Assembly: GCA_019637955.1 (NCBI GenBank)
Contig: JAHBUS010000005.1
Coordinates: 186,001-250,000 of the forward strand
DNA length: 64,000 nt
Reading direction: 5' to 3'
Source: Pseudobdellovibrionaceae bacterium
Lineage (GTDB): Bacteria > Bdellovibrionota > Bdellovibrionia > Bdellovibrionales > Bdellovibrionaceae
Shown one piece after another: positions 10,620-18,159 of the stretch. Made by a program: the position numbers and the translations under genes. The notes under the pieces were generated by a model. That model ran no database searches and was not told where the DNA came from. It saw nothing but the letters and a program-made list of their open reading frames with translations. Position 1 is the stretch's first letter. Every line of letters starts with the position of its first letter.

Positions 10620-10982
10620 CTAGGTTTTAGGCATATAGGAGGCACCCTCAAAAACCACCCCTTCATCGATGCGAAGGCTGGGTGAGGTGACGGTTCCGCG
10701 AAAAACCGCTGGGGGGTGCATTATGACGCGGCGACGAGCAAACACGTTGCCCTCCACCCGTCCGCAAATCACGATGGTATCCGCTTCAATGTCGGCCTGA
10801 ACGATGGCGCCCTCATTAATGACGAGAGCATCCTTCGTAAAGATTTCTCCCTTAAATTCTCCACCGATACGGACGGTCCCCTCGAAGGTCAGTCGACCCT
10901 CAAAGCGGGCCCCCTGGTCCAAAAGGGCCGTGACGTGTTCGCTGCTGACCTGGTGGCTGAGGAGCTCTAGGACTTCCGACAT
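10620..10982 (-). CDS. Bactofilin family cytoskeletal protein
   Basis: A 120-residue bactofilin (DUF583). These polymerise without nucleotide into right-handed beta-helical filaments and scaffold cell-shape or chromosome-segregation proteins. The body shows the repeated short beta-strand pattern with Gly turns (GARFEGRLTFEGTVRIGGEF, GAIVQADIEADTIVICGRVE, then RGTVTSPSLRIDEGVVFEG). The N-terminal tail of about 20 residues and the C-terminus lack the long Pro/Lys extensions of some family members. The start overlaps the end of parB by 16 bases, so it is co-transcribed and probably translationally coupled with parAB. A link to ParABS positioning, as in Myxococcus, is inference. Confidence 0.93.
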   Translation of the reverse strand: MSEVLELLSHQVSSEHVTALLDQGARFEGRLTFEGTVRIGGEFKGEIFTKDALVINEGAIVQADIEADTIVICGRVEGNVFARRRVIMHPPAVFRGTVTSPSLRIDEGVVFEGASYMPKT

Positions 10983-11944
10983 CCTTCTCTTACCTTATCA
11001 ATGAGCTGAGACAATTCGTCGTCAGAGTAGAAGTGAATAGAGATCTTACCCTTTGAGTTTTGGTAATCAATGTTCACTTTCGTTCCGAGGAGCTTTTGCA
11101 GCTCGTCCGAAAGACCCGAAATCAGACGCTCAGTGACATTTGTCGTGTCCAGTGAGCTGGCCGCGGCTTTTTTAGGAGCCAGGGTCTCTTGAACCGCCTT
11201 TTCAAGTTTGCGAACGGTCAAAGCTTCGCCGGCCGCCTTTTTCGCCCATTTGGTCATTTCCGAGGGGCTTTGCAGAGACAGCAGAACTTTGGCGTGTCCC
11301 ACGGAGATTTCTTGGCGAGTGACCATGTCGCGGACTTGCTCCGGCAGCTGAAGAAGGCGGATCGCATTGGCGACGGTGGCGCGGTCTTTTCCGACCTTTT
11401 CCGCCACCTGCTGCTGGGTCAAATTGAACTCTTGGGCCAGGCGTTGGTACGCATCGGCCTCTTCGATGGGATTCAGATCTTCGCGCTGGATGTTTTCGAC
11501 CAAAGCCATTTCCAGGGTTTCGCGGTCACCCAGAGTTTTCAGAATCACCGGAACTTCATGCAGGCCGGCCATTTGGGCGGCACGCCAACGGCGCTCACCC
11601 GCGATGATTTCAAAAGAGCCGTTCGGCAGCTTGCGGGCCACGATGGGCTGAAGAATGCCGCTCGCTTTAATTGAAGTCGAAAGCTCTTGAAGTTTGTCTT
11701 TTTCAAAAACGCCGCGGGGCTGATAGGCCGAGGGGCGAAGCTTGTCGACAGACACTTGCCAGATGCGCGCCTCGGGAGAAATCGTGGGTGCCGGCGCAGG
11801 CGTCGACATTTGAGGCTTGGCAGCCGCAGGCGCCGGTGTTCGCTCAAGGACGGGCGATGACGGCGCCGGGCCCCCGAGCAGAGAACCCAGTCCACGACCG
11901 AGTGGTTTCTTTTTGTTTGAAGAATCATTAGAAAGTTCAGACAT
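10967..11944 (-). CDS. parB: Chromosome partition protein ParB (parS-binding CTPase)
   Basis: A 325-residue ParB/Spo0J protein. It loads at parS as a CTP-dependent sliding clamp and is moved by ParA. A Pro/Ala-rich N-terminal arm carries the short basic GRGLGSLLGG motif (about 17-26) known to contact ParA. The ParB core has the CTP/phosphate motif GERRW at 116-120. The helix-turn-helix that reads parS lies about 175-198 (TQQQVAEKVGKDRATVANAI), and a C-terminal dimer domain ends the protein. It overlaps parA by 8 bases and the bactofilin gene by 16. Three matching parS sites lie 0.9-1.6 kb away, beyond its start. Confidence 0.98.
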   Translation of the reverse strand: MSELSNDSSNKKKPLGRGLGSLLGGPAPSSPVLERTPAPAAAKPQMSTPAPAPTISPEARIWQVSVDKLRPSAYQPRGVFEKDKLQELSTSIKASGILQPIVARKLPNGSFEIIAGERRWRAAQMAGLHEVPVILKTLGDRETLEMALVENIQREDLNPIEEADAYQRLAQEFNLTQQQVAEKVGKDRATVANAIRLLQLPEQVRDMVTRQEISVGHAKVLLSLQSPSEMTKWAKKAAGEALTVRKLEKAVQETLAPKKAAASSLDTTNVTERLISGLSDELQKLLGTKVNIDYQNSKGKISIHFYSDDELSQLIDKVREGCRKS

Positions 11945-12752
11945 TTAACTCTCCTTCGAATGAAGGTTTGTTTTGCATTTTCGCAGCATTTGTTCGGGCC
12001 TCAAGCTCCTGAGCAAGCTCCAAATACTTGATCGCGCCGATGGATTTTGAGTCGTATTCAAAGATCGATTGACCATGGCTGGGCGCCTCGGACAAGCGCA
12101 CATTTCGCGGGACAATGGCTTGGAAGACCTTGTCACCGAAGTGATTTTTGATCTCGCTGACCACCTGATGACTCAGGTTGTTTCGAGTGTCGAACATGGT
12201 CAAAACGATGCCCTCAATGTGGAGTTGAGGATTCAAGTTCTTTTTGATCAGTCCGGCGGTGTTCAAGAGCTGGCTCAGACCTTCCAGGGCGTAGTATTCG
12301 CACTGAAGAGGGACCAAAAAGCTGTCTGCGGCGGTCAAAGCATTTAAAGTGAGTAGTCCCAAAGATGGAGGGCAGTCGATAAGAACATAGTCAAACTGGT
12401 CACCAATGGTCGCGATCGCCGCTTTTAAACGGTATTCACGATTTGGCATTTCAACCAGCTCGATTTCGGCGCCCACAAGGTCAGGGTTGGCGGTGGCAAT
12501 TTTGAGGTTTTCAAAGCGCGTGGGCTGAATAACCTCTGAAAGAGGACGCTCCCCGATCAGAACGTGATAGATATTCGCATCCTGGTGCTCATAGCGTTTT
12601 ACACCGAGCCCGCTGGAGGCATTCCCCTGGGGATCCATATCCAAGATGAGAACCCGCTTACCCAGAGTAGCCAGTGCAGATGAGAGGTTAACGGAGGTGG
12701 TTGTCTTTCCCACACCGCCTTTTTGATTCGCGATACAAATTGTCTTTGCCAT
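11937..12752 (-). CDS. parA: Chromosome partition ATPase ParA
   Basis: A 271-residue Walker-type partition ATPase. The deviant Walker A motif KGGVGKTTTS (10-19), the switch DMDPQGNASSG (about 39-49) and VLIDCPPSLG (near 125) are all present. ATP-bound ParA coats the nucleoid and pulls ParB-parS complexes. A strong AGGAGG ribosome site precedes the ATG. The upstream 200 bases contain two parS sites, so ParB spreading may repress the operon. Confidence 0.98.
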   Translation of the reverse strand: MAKTICIANQKGGVGKTTTSVNLSSALATLGKRVLILDMDPQGNASSGLGVKRYEHQDANIYHVLIGERPLSEVIQPTRFENLKIATANPDLVGAEIELVEMPNREYRLKAAIATIGDQFDYVLIDCPPSLGLLTLNALTAADSFLVPLQCEYYALEGLSQLLNTAGLIKKNLNPQLHIEGIVLTMFDTRNNLSHQVVSEIKNHFGDKVFQAIVPRNVRLSEAPSHGQSIFEYDSKSIGAIKYLELAQELEARTNAAKMQNKPSFEGELNV

Positions 12753-12817
12753 TTGTCCTCCTGAGCAGGCTTTTCAATCCATTTTGAGCCTGTGAGTAAG
12801 CAAACCGTTCGTTTGAG

Positions 12818-12833
12818 TGTTCCACGTGGAACA
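12818..12833. other. parS centromere site 1
   Basis: Perfect 16-bp palindrome TGTTCCACGTGGAACA, a close match to the bacterial parS consensus and a natural target for the adjacent ParB. It lies 66 bases upstream of parA. Confidence 0.92.
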
Positions 12834-12933
12834 TTTCGACCAACTGATCAGCCAAAATGGCTGTTCAAATTAATCTTGAGACAAAGTTGGCGAACTTTCT
12901 CTTTCAATTCAAGACTTTTCAGTTTTTATCCGA

Positions 12934-12949
12934 TGTTCCACGTGGAACA
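12934..12949. other. parS centromere site 2
   Basis: Second identical copy of TGTTCCACGTGGAACA, ending four bases before the ATG of the lipoprotein gene at 12954. ParB bound here would cover that gene's ribosome-binding region on DNA and could repress its transcription. Confidence 0.92.
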
Positions 12950-12953
12950 TTTG

Positions 12954-13451
12954 ATGAAAAAGCTCTTTTTGACGCTCCTTTTGCTCGTTCTCTGCTCTTG
13001 CAACAAGCCGGATCCCAATCCCGAGCTTCGCGATCCTATTTATCGAGACCTTGAGACCAAGCAAAAGGAAGCTTCGGCAGCTCTTGAGGCTGAGAAAAAA
13101 ACTCTGGAAGAGGCCGAGAAAACACTGGCTGGCGTTGTTCCCCAAACAGGACAAATCAAATTTGCTCGTAAACGCCTGTTTGAGTCCAAAGCACGCATCG
13201 AGAAGCTCGAACAGCTCAAACGTTACTACACCCTTCGACTTGAAAGCCGAAAGTTTGAGGCTCAAGATGACTACCTGACCGCCTTCGATAAAGGGCAGGG
13301 AAAAGAGTGGCCTCCAGCCGAGGATTTCGCCGACTATCAGGTTCAAGAAGCCGCGAGAACCAAATCTCGCAATTGGAACGTGAAAAAACGCATTGAAGAA
13401 GAAAAAGGACCGCCCCCAGCCGCCGCAGGCCCCCCGAAGGGCGGGCATTAA
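12954..13451 (+). CDS. Small coiled-coil lipoprotein lying between parS sites
   Basis: A 165-residue protein of no family I recognise. The start MKKLFLTLLLLVLCSC ends in a lipobox (LCSC), so the mature protein is predicted to be lipid-anchored at Cys16. Residues about 30-110 are strongly charged and heptad-like (Leu with Glu/Lys/Arg), suggesting a coiled coil. The C-terminus is Pro/Gly-rich. I chose the ATG at 12954 because it gives the signal sequence; the longer frame from 12792 reads through two parS sites. parS sites lie directly before the start and 28 bases after the stop. The gene opposes the par operon. Function is unknown. Confidence 0.75.
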   Translation: MKKLFLTLLLLVLCSCNKPDPNPELRDPIYRDLETKQKEASAALEAEKKTLEEAEKTLAGVVPQTGQIKFARKRLFESKARIEKLEQLKRYYTLRLESRKFEAQDDYLTAFDKGQGKEWPPAEDFADYQVQEAARTKSRNWNVKKRIEEEKGPPPAAAGPPKGGH

Positions 13452-13479
13452 AAAAGGCGGCTCTTAGGCCGCCTTTTTT
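13450..13479. terminator. Bidirectional intrinsic terminator
   Basis: Stem GGCGGC/GCCGCC with a six-base loop, flanked by six A on the left and six T on the right, so it can terminate in both directions. It serves the lipoprotein gene (plus) and rsmG (minus). Its last T residue is also the first base of parS site 3. Confidence 0.85.
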
Positions 13480-13494
13480 GTTCCACGTGGAACA
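13479..13494. other. parS centromere site 3
   Basis: Third identical TGTTCCACGTGGAACA copy, immediately after the terminator and 14 bases beyond the rsmG stop. Sites 1-3 span about 680 bases. Confidence 0.92.
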
Positions 13495-13507
13495 TTCAAT
13501 CGTGGGA

Positions 13508-14203
13508 TCAATCCCCGATCTTGTCTGTTTTGACGACGGCAAAGCGAATTTCGCCCACGGGAAGCTTGTACTCCCCAACAAGGCCGGGCGTCCAAAATGA
13601 ACAGAGCTGTGTGGGGATCTGTCCCACTTCCGTCGCCCACTCTTCGCTCTTGAGATGGTAGTAAACTCCGCCTTGCTGAAAAATCTTACGAGAAAGAAGA
13701 ATGGCCTTCGCAATCGGAGCGAACCCGCGCGACATCGCCACTTTCACGGATTTCTCTGGAAGACTTTCAACCGCCCGGATGTGAACGGTGACGTTTTTCA
13801 AACCCAAATGCGCGGCGGAATGCTTGAGAAATTCTGCCTTCCGACCATCGATTTCAACCATATGAACCTTGGTTTTGGGATGGAGCACCGCATAAACTAT
13901 CCCCGGAAAGCCATTGCCGCTGCCAAAGTCATAAATCTCGGGGATCGCGCCCGACTGAGAAATCAAACGGCTCGCCAAAATGGAGTCAGCAAAGTGAATG
14001 GCATCCGCCACCGGGATGGTTTTCACACCAATCAGATTGACCGTCTTATTAAACCGCATCAGTTCATCATGGAATTTTTTAAGTTGGTCGCGAACGCCGA
14101 CATCGAGGTCGGGAAACCACTGGTCGATGCGCCACTGAATATTGAGGGCATCCGGACTCGGAACGGCGCCGGTTTTTTTAGGCGCGGGATTCTGGCTGTT
14201 CAA
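13508..14203 (-). CDS. rsmG: 16S rRNA (guanine527-N7)-methyltransferase RsmG
   Basis: A 231-residue SAM-dependent methyltransferase that modifies G527 of 16S rRNA; loss gives low-level streptomycin resistance in other bacteria. The SAM-binding loop DFGSGNGFPGI is at about 92-102, followed by the acidic end of beta2 (VHMVEIDGRKAEF) and the VAMSRGFAP segment typical of RsmG. The N-terminus has about 15 extra polar residues. It overlaps the mnmG 3' end by 26 bases, in the common mnmE-mnmG-rsmG-parAB order. Confidence 0.96.
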   Translation of the reverse strand: MNSQNPAPKKTGAVPSPDALNIQWRIDQWFPDLDVGVRDQLKKFHDELMRFNKTVNLIGVKTIPVADAIHFADSILASRLISQSGAIPEIYDFGSGNGFPGIVYAVLHPKTKVHMVEIDGRKAEFLKHSAAHLGLKNVTVHIRAVESLPEKSVKVAMSRGFAPIAKAILLSRKIFQQGGVYYHLKSEEWATEVGQIPTQLCSFWTPGLVGEYKLPVGEIRFAVVKTDKIGD

Positions 14204-16088
14204 GGGAATACTCCTTCGACTTCTGGAGACCCTTTACATATATCATGATCGCCTGAATCGCAGAAGGATTGACGCCACTGATTCGCGAAGCTTGTCCTAA
14301 GGTCCGTGGGCGCACACGTTGAAGTTTTTCGATTTCTTCCGTCGAAAGACCACGAACATTCTTAAAGTCCACGACGCCTTCGAGCACCAAGCCTTCGACT
14401 TTTTTGGCCTGGTCGATCAGCTGCATCTGGCGTTTCACATAGCCCGAGTATTTAACCTCAATTTCAACGGGTTCGTGCACGTTGGGATCCGCATTGATCT
14501 CAAAACCGAAGTCTTTGAGGGTTAAACAATCCACTTCTGGACGGCGAAGGAACTCTTCGAAAGTAATGGACTTATTTAGAACTGACGTCGGAATTTTCTG
14601 AATTTTTTCTTGCGTCTCGGCATTCGGGTACAGCCGCTCCGACTGAAGCTTACCCAGCAGCTCGAGGCGCTGTGTTTTGAGCTGTGTCAGGCGCTCGCCC
14701 GCCTCGAGACCCATGAGACCCAGACTTCGGCCCCGTTCGCCGAGGCGGTCAATCGTGTTGTCTTCGCGCAAAACCAAGCGGTGCTCCGCGCGCGACGTGA
14801 ACATCCGGTACGGCTCACGCGTGCCTTTGGTCACGAGGTCATCAATCAAGACGCCCATGTAGGCCTCGTCGCGGCCCAAGATAAACTCATCCCGCTCCAA
14901 AACCGAGTGCGCGGCATTCACGCCCGCGATAAATCCTTGAGCCGCGGCCTCTTCGTACCCACTGGTTCCGTTGATTTGACCGGCCAGAAACAAGTTCTTG
15001 ATCTGCCGTGTTTCCAAGCGGTGGTAGATCTGAGTGGGCTCGATAAAATCATACTCCACCGCGTACCCGTACCGGACGACCTTCACATTCTCGAGGCCCG
15101 GAATGGTTCTTAAGAAATCCAGCTGCACGTCCTGCGGAAGAGAGGTGGAAATCCCCTGCAAGTAGATCAAATCCGAGTTCAAACCTTCGGGTTCCAAGAA
15201 GGTTTGGTGTGAATCCTTGTCGCTAAAGCGAACGATCTTGTCCTCGATGCTCGGACAGTAGCGGGGGCCCGTGCCTTCAATCACCCCGCAGTACATCGGC
15301 GACTTGTCGAGATTGGCCCGGATGATGTCGTGGGTTTTCTCGGTCGTGCGGCTCAAGAAACAGGCGATCTGCGGCAGTTGAAACTCATTTGGTGAGCGAA
15401 AGCTGAAGGGATAAAAGCGCTCATCGCCCCACTGCTCCTCGGTCTTGGACCAATCGATCGAGTCTTTGTGCAGGCGCGCCGGCGTCCCCGTTTTCAAGCG
15501 CCTCACTTCGAAGCCAAATCGGGCGAGCTGATCCGAGAGACCGATCGAGGCTTGATCACCAACGCGTCCACCAGGAGTTTGCGTCAATCCCACGTGCATC
15601 ACGCCGTTCATGAACGTGCCCGTGGTGATGATCACGCGTTTGGATTTAATCTGAGCTCCATCGTGAAGAACCACGCCGTTACAGAGAGCGCCGTCCAAAA
15701 GAAGGCTCTTCACTTCGGCTTCGATCACTTTGAGATTGGGCTGATTCAACAAAAGATCCTGCATATACTGCGCGTACTTTTGTTTGTCGCTCTGAACGCG
15801 AGAGCCGCGAACGGCCGGTCCCCGGCGCGAATTTAAACGCTTGAACTGAATGCAAGTGGCGTCGGCCGCCAACCCCATCTGGCCGCCGAGAACGTCGATT
15901 TCGCGGACCATGTGGCCTTTGGCGAGACCGCCGATCGAAGGGTTGCAAGACATGTAGCCAATGCGCGAGATGTTCGTCGTAACCATCAACGTTTTGAGAC
16001 CCAGTCTTGCGGGCGCGAGACAAGCCTCGATGCCGGCGTGACCGGCTCCCACCACAATGACGTCAAAATCGGTCGATTGAACGGACAT
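14178..16088 (-). CDS. mnmG: tRNA uridine 5-carboxymethylaminomethyl modification enzyme MnmG (GidA)
   Basis: A 636-residue FAD/NADH protein that works with MnmE to install cmnm5 on the wobble uridine of certain tRNAs. The N-terminal dinucleotide fold VVGAGHAGIEACLAPARLG starts at about residue 11. The family signature CNPSIGGLAKGHMVREIDVL follows at about 48-67. The second signature GTSGYEEAAAQGFIAGVNAA sits in the second half. The C-terminal helical tail that binds MnmE and tRNA is intact. The start is three bases from the mnmE stop. Confidence 0.98.
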   Translation of the reverse strand: MSVQSTDFDVIVVGAGHAGIEACLAPARLGLKTLMVTTNISRIGYMSCNPSIGGLAKGHMVREIDVLGGQMGLAADATCIQFKRLNSRRGPAVRGSRVQSDKQKYAQYMQDLLLNQPNLKVIEAEVKSLLLDGALCNGVVLHDGAQIKSKRVIITTGTFMNGVMHVGLTQTPGGRVGDQASIGLSDQLARFGFEVRRLKTGTPARLHKDSIDWSKTEEQWGDERFYPFSFRSPNEFQLPQIACFLSRTTEKTHDIIRANLDKSPMYCGVIEGTGPRYCPSIEDKIVRFSDKDSHQTFLEPEGLNSDLIYLQGISTSLPQDVQLDFLRTIPGLENVKVVRYGYAVEYDFIEPTQIYHRLETRQIKNLFLAGQINGTSGYEEAAAQGFIAGVNAAHSVLERDEFILGRDEAYMGVLIDDLVTKGTREPYRMFTSRAEHRLVLREDNTIDRLGERGRSLGLMGLEAGERLTQLKTQRLELLGKLQSERLYPNAETQEKIQKIPTSVLNKSITFEEFLRRPEVDCLTLKDFGFEINADPNVHEPVEIEVKYSGYVKRQMQLIDQAKKVEGLVLEGVVDFKNVRGLSTEEIEKLQRVRPRTLGQASRISGVNPSAIQAIMIYVKGLQKSKEYSLEQPESRA

Positions 16089-16091
16089 TTC

Positions 16092-17492
16092 CTATTTCCC
16101 CAGACAAAATTCTTTAAACACGCGGTCCAAAATCTGATCGTCGTAGTGCACGCCCAGCGTTTCTTGCACGCAGAGAAGTGCTTCTTTCAGTTCGAAAGCG
16201 GCTAGTTCCGGGCTCACGCCCTCGCTCACCAGCTGCATGCCCCGCCCGAGATTGTCTTCGGCGAGTTGCAGGCGCTCAAAGTGGCGGGCTTGAAAAAGGG
16301 CCGTCTGATCCTCAAGGCCGGCCTGGCGGATCCAATCCTGCAGGGCACCCATCACCGTTTCGAACGCCTTTTTCTTATCGAAAGCCGAGACAAACAGCAT
16401 CTTTTCCGGCGCTTGAAGGCCAAATTGATGTAATTTTTCAATGATTTGCGTGCGCTCGAGGCCCAGGTCGGAGACCCGGTCCACCTTGTTGACGACCAGA
16501 ATGACTTTGCTCAGATCTTTCTTATGGAGCTCCTCGGCCTCGTCGGCCTGCAAATGACCGGCTTCGATCACAAACAGAATCAGCTCGGCATCTTGAGAGG
16601 CCCGGTGGGTGCGCTCGATTCCCAGCTTTTCGACGACGTCCGTGGACTCGCGAAGCCCCGCCGTGTCGGTCAAATTCACCCGGATGCCACCGATCAAAAG
16701 GGGGGCTTCGATCAAATCCCGGGTTGTTCCCGGAATCTCGGTCACGATCGCGCGGTCCTCTTCGAGAAGAACATTGAGGAGCGAGGATTTTCCCACGTTC
16801 GGGCGGCCCATCAAAACCACGCGAAGGCCTTCTTTGATCACACGCCCTTGGCGGTAACTCGCCAGGCGCTTTTGCAGGCGTTCGCGAACGGCCCCGAGGC
16901 GTTTGAGCAGTTCGGCGGGAGAAACAGTTTCGAGTCCTTCTTGAGAGAAGTCGATCCCCGCCTCGATGTGCGCGAGCGACCAGGTGATCTCGGACTCCAT
17001 CGATTGAAGCTCTTCCGAAAGATCGCCCTTGAGTTGACGAAGCGCCTGCTTCGCACTCAACGAACTTTGGCTTTCGATCAGGGCCAGCACACTTTCGGCC
17101 TGCACAAGATCCAGCTTTCCGTTCATAAAAGCGCGAAAGGTGAACTCCCCTTTTTCGGCCGACTTGGCCCCGGCCTCGATGAGAACACGCAGGAGCATTT
17201 GCACGATCACGGGCGAACCGTGAGTCGAAAACTCGAGGGTCTCTTCGCCCGTAAATGACTTTCCGTGAGCGAAATAGGTCACAAGGGCTTCATCAAAGGC
17301 AGAGCCGTCTTTGGCGACAAGTTTACCGAGATAAGCTTTATGGGTTTCAACTTTGATCGGAAGAAAGGGGGCGATTTTGCGCCCGATCTCAAGGGCCCTG
17401 GGCCCGCTCAAACGAACGATCGCCAGGGCGCCGAGGCCCTGGGCCGTCGCGAGAGCACAAATGGATTCCTGATCACGGCCTGGAAAGAACAC
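16092..17492 (-). CDS. mnmE: tRNA modification GTPase MnmE (TrmE)
   Basis: A 466-residue partner of MnmG. The N-terminal formyl-THF-binding domain (residues 1-120) begins with the typical ICALATAQGLGALAIVRLSG. The inserted G domain has G1 GRPNVGKSS, a G2/G3 region IPGTTRDL and DTAGLRE, and G4 NKVD. The protein ends in FCLGK, matching the conserved C(I/L)GK terminus whose Cys is essential in other species. Length and order are normal. Confidence 0.98.
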   Translation of the reverse strand: MFFPGRDQESICALATAQGLGALAIVRLSGPRALEIGRKIAPFLPIKVETHKAYLGKLVAKDGSAFDEALVTYFAHGKSFTGEETLEFSTHGSPVIVQMLLRVLIEAGAKSAEKGEFTFRAFMNGKLDLVQAESVLALIESQSSLSAKQALRQLKGDLSEELQSMESEITWSLAHIEAGIDFSQEGLETVSPAELLKRLGAVRERLQKRLASYRQGRVIKEGLRVVLMGRPNVGKSSLLNVLLEEDRAIVTEIPGTTRDLIEAPLLIGGIRVNLTDTAGLRESTDVVEKLGIERTHRASQDAELILFVIEAGHLQADEAEELHKKDLSKVILVVNKVDRVSDLGLERTQIIEKLHQFGLQAPEKMLFVSAFDKKKAFETVMGALQDWIRQAGLEDQTALFQARHFERLQLAEDNLGRGMQLVSEGVSPELAAFELKEALLCVQETLGVHYDDQILDRVFKEFCLGK

Positions 17493-17511
17493 TTGTGCTC
17501 CTTAAAACGAA

Positions 17512-18063
17512 TTACTCAGCGTCGGCGCCGGCATCATCGGCCGCGCCTTGGCCTTTCACGGGATAGATTTTTACTTTTTTGAACAGACCTTCACCGATCG
17601 AGCGGCTTTTCACGCGCTGATCGCCCGCCAGGTACTGGTGAATGACCTTGCGGTCTTTGGGAGACAAAGCACGGAAGTAAACCGGCTTGCCTTTTTCAAG
17701 AGCGATGCCTTTGAGTTTTTCGGCGAGTTCGATGAGCGCCTGGCTCGACTCTTCACGGTAGCCATTCGAATCGATGACAACGTTGGTGCGGTCTTCGGGG
17801 AAGTGGTGCTGCAAAACGCGCTTCAAGAAGAGCTGCAGAGATTCGATCATCTCGCCCTCTTTTTCTTTGAGGATCTCCTCATCCGCCCCGCGCAGTTCGA
17901 CGGTGATCTGAGGCTCGCCTTTTTCATCGGTGCTCGACGAAATATCGAACTCGAGATCAAAGCCGCCTTTTTCGATCAGGCCTTCCAGGGTTTCACGCAC
18001 GCGATTTTCAGTCTCAGAACCGCCGCTCTTACCGCCACCGAAAAGCTTTTTCAGAAAATTCAT
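17512..18063 (-). CDS. khpB: RNA-binding protein KhpB/Jag (KH and R3H domains)
   Basis: A 183-residue Jag-type protein, a KH/R3H RNA binder found beside yidC in many bacteria. The N-terminus has a short Jag-like start (NFLKKLFGGGK) instead of a full Jag-N domain. The KH region is about 60-110, and the R3H region contains SPKDRKVIHQYLAGDQRVKS near 137-156. The start at 18063 has a strong GGGAGGA site; the frame extends 11 codons further upstream but without support. It is downstream of yidC in the same strand order, so a role in envelope biogenesis RNA control is likely by analogy. Confidence 0.92.
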   Translation of the reverse strand: MNFLKKLFGGGKSGGSETENRVRETLEGLIEKGGFDLEFDISSSTDEKGEPQITVELRGADEEILKEKEGEMIESLQLFLKRVLQHHFPEDRTNVVIDSNGYREESSQALIELAEKLKGIALEKGKPVYFRALSPKDRKVIHQYLAGDQRVKSRSIGEGLFKKVKIYPVKGQGAADDAGADAE

Positions 18064-18159
18064 TGAAATCCTCCCTCTACGCGCCCCTCGGCGCATCTCT
18101 CATTTTTTTCGCCCTTTGGGCTTTCATAACCGTGCGCCTTTTTGGCGCGATGTTAAATC

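Noticed and set aside
12764-12793. Inverted repeat CAGGCT/AGCCTG with a 15-base loop upstream of parA
   Set aside because: Only six base pairs with a long loop and no known partner; not strong enough to call an operator beside the clear parS sites.
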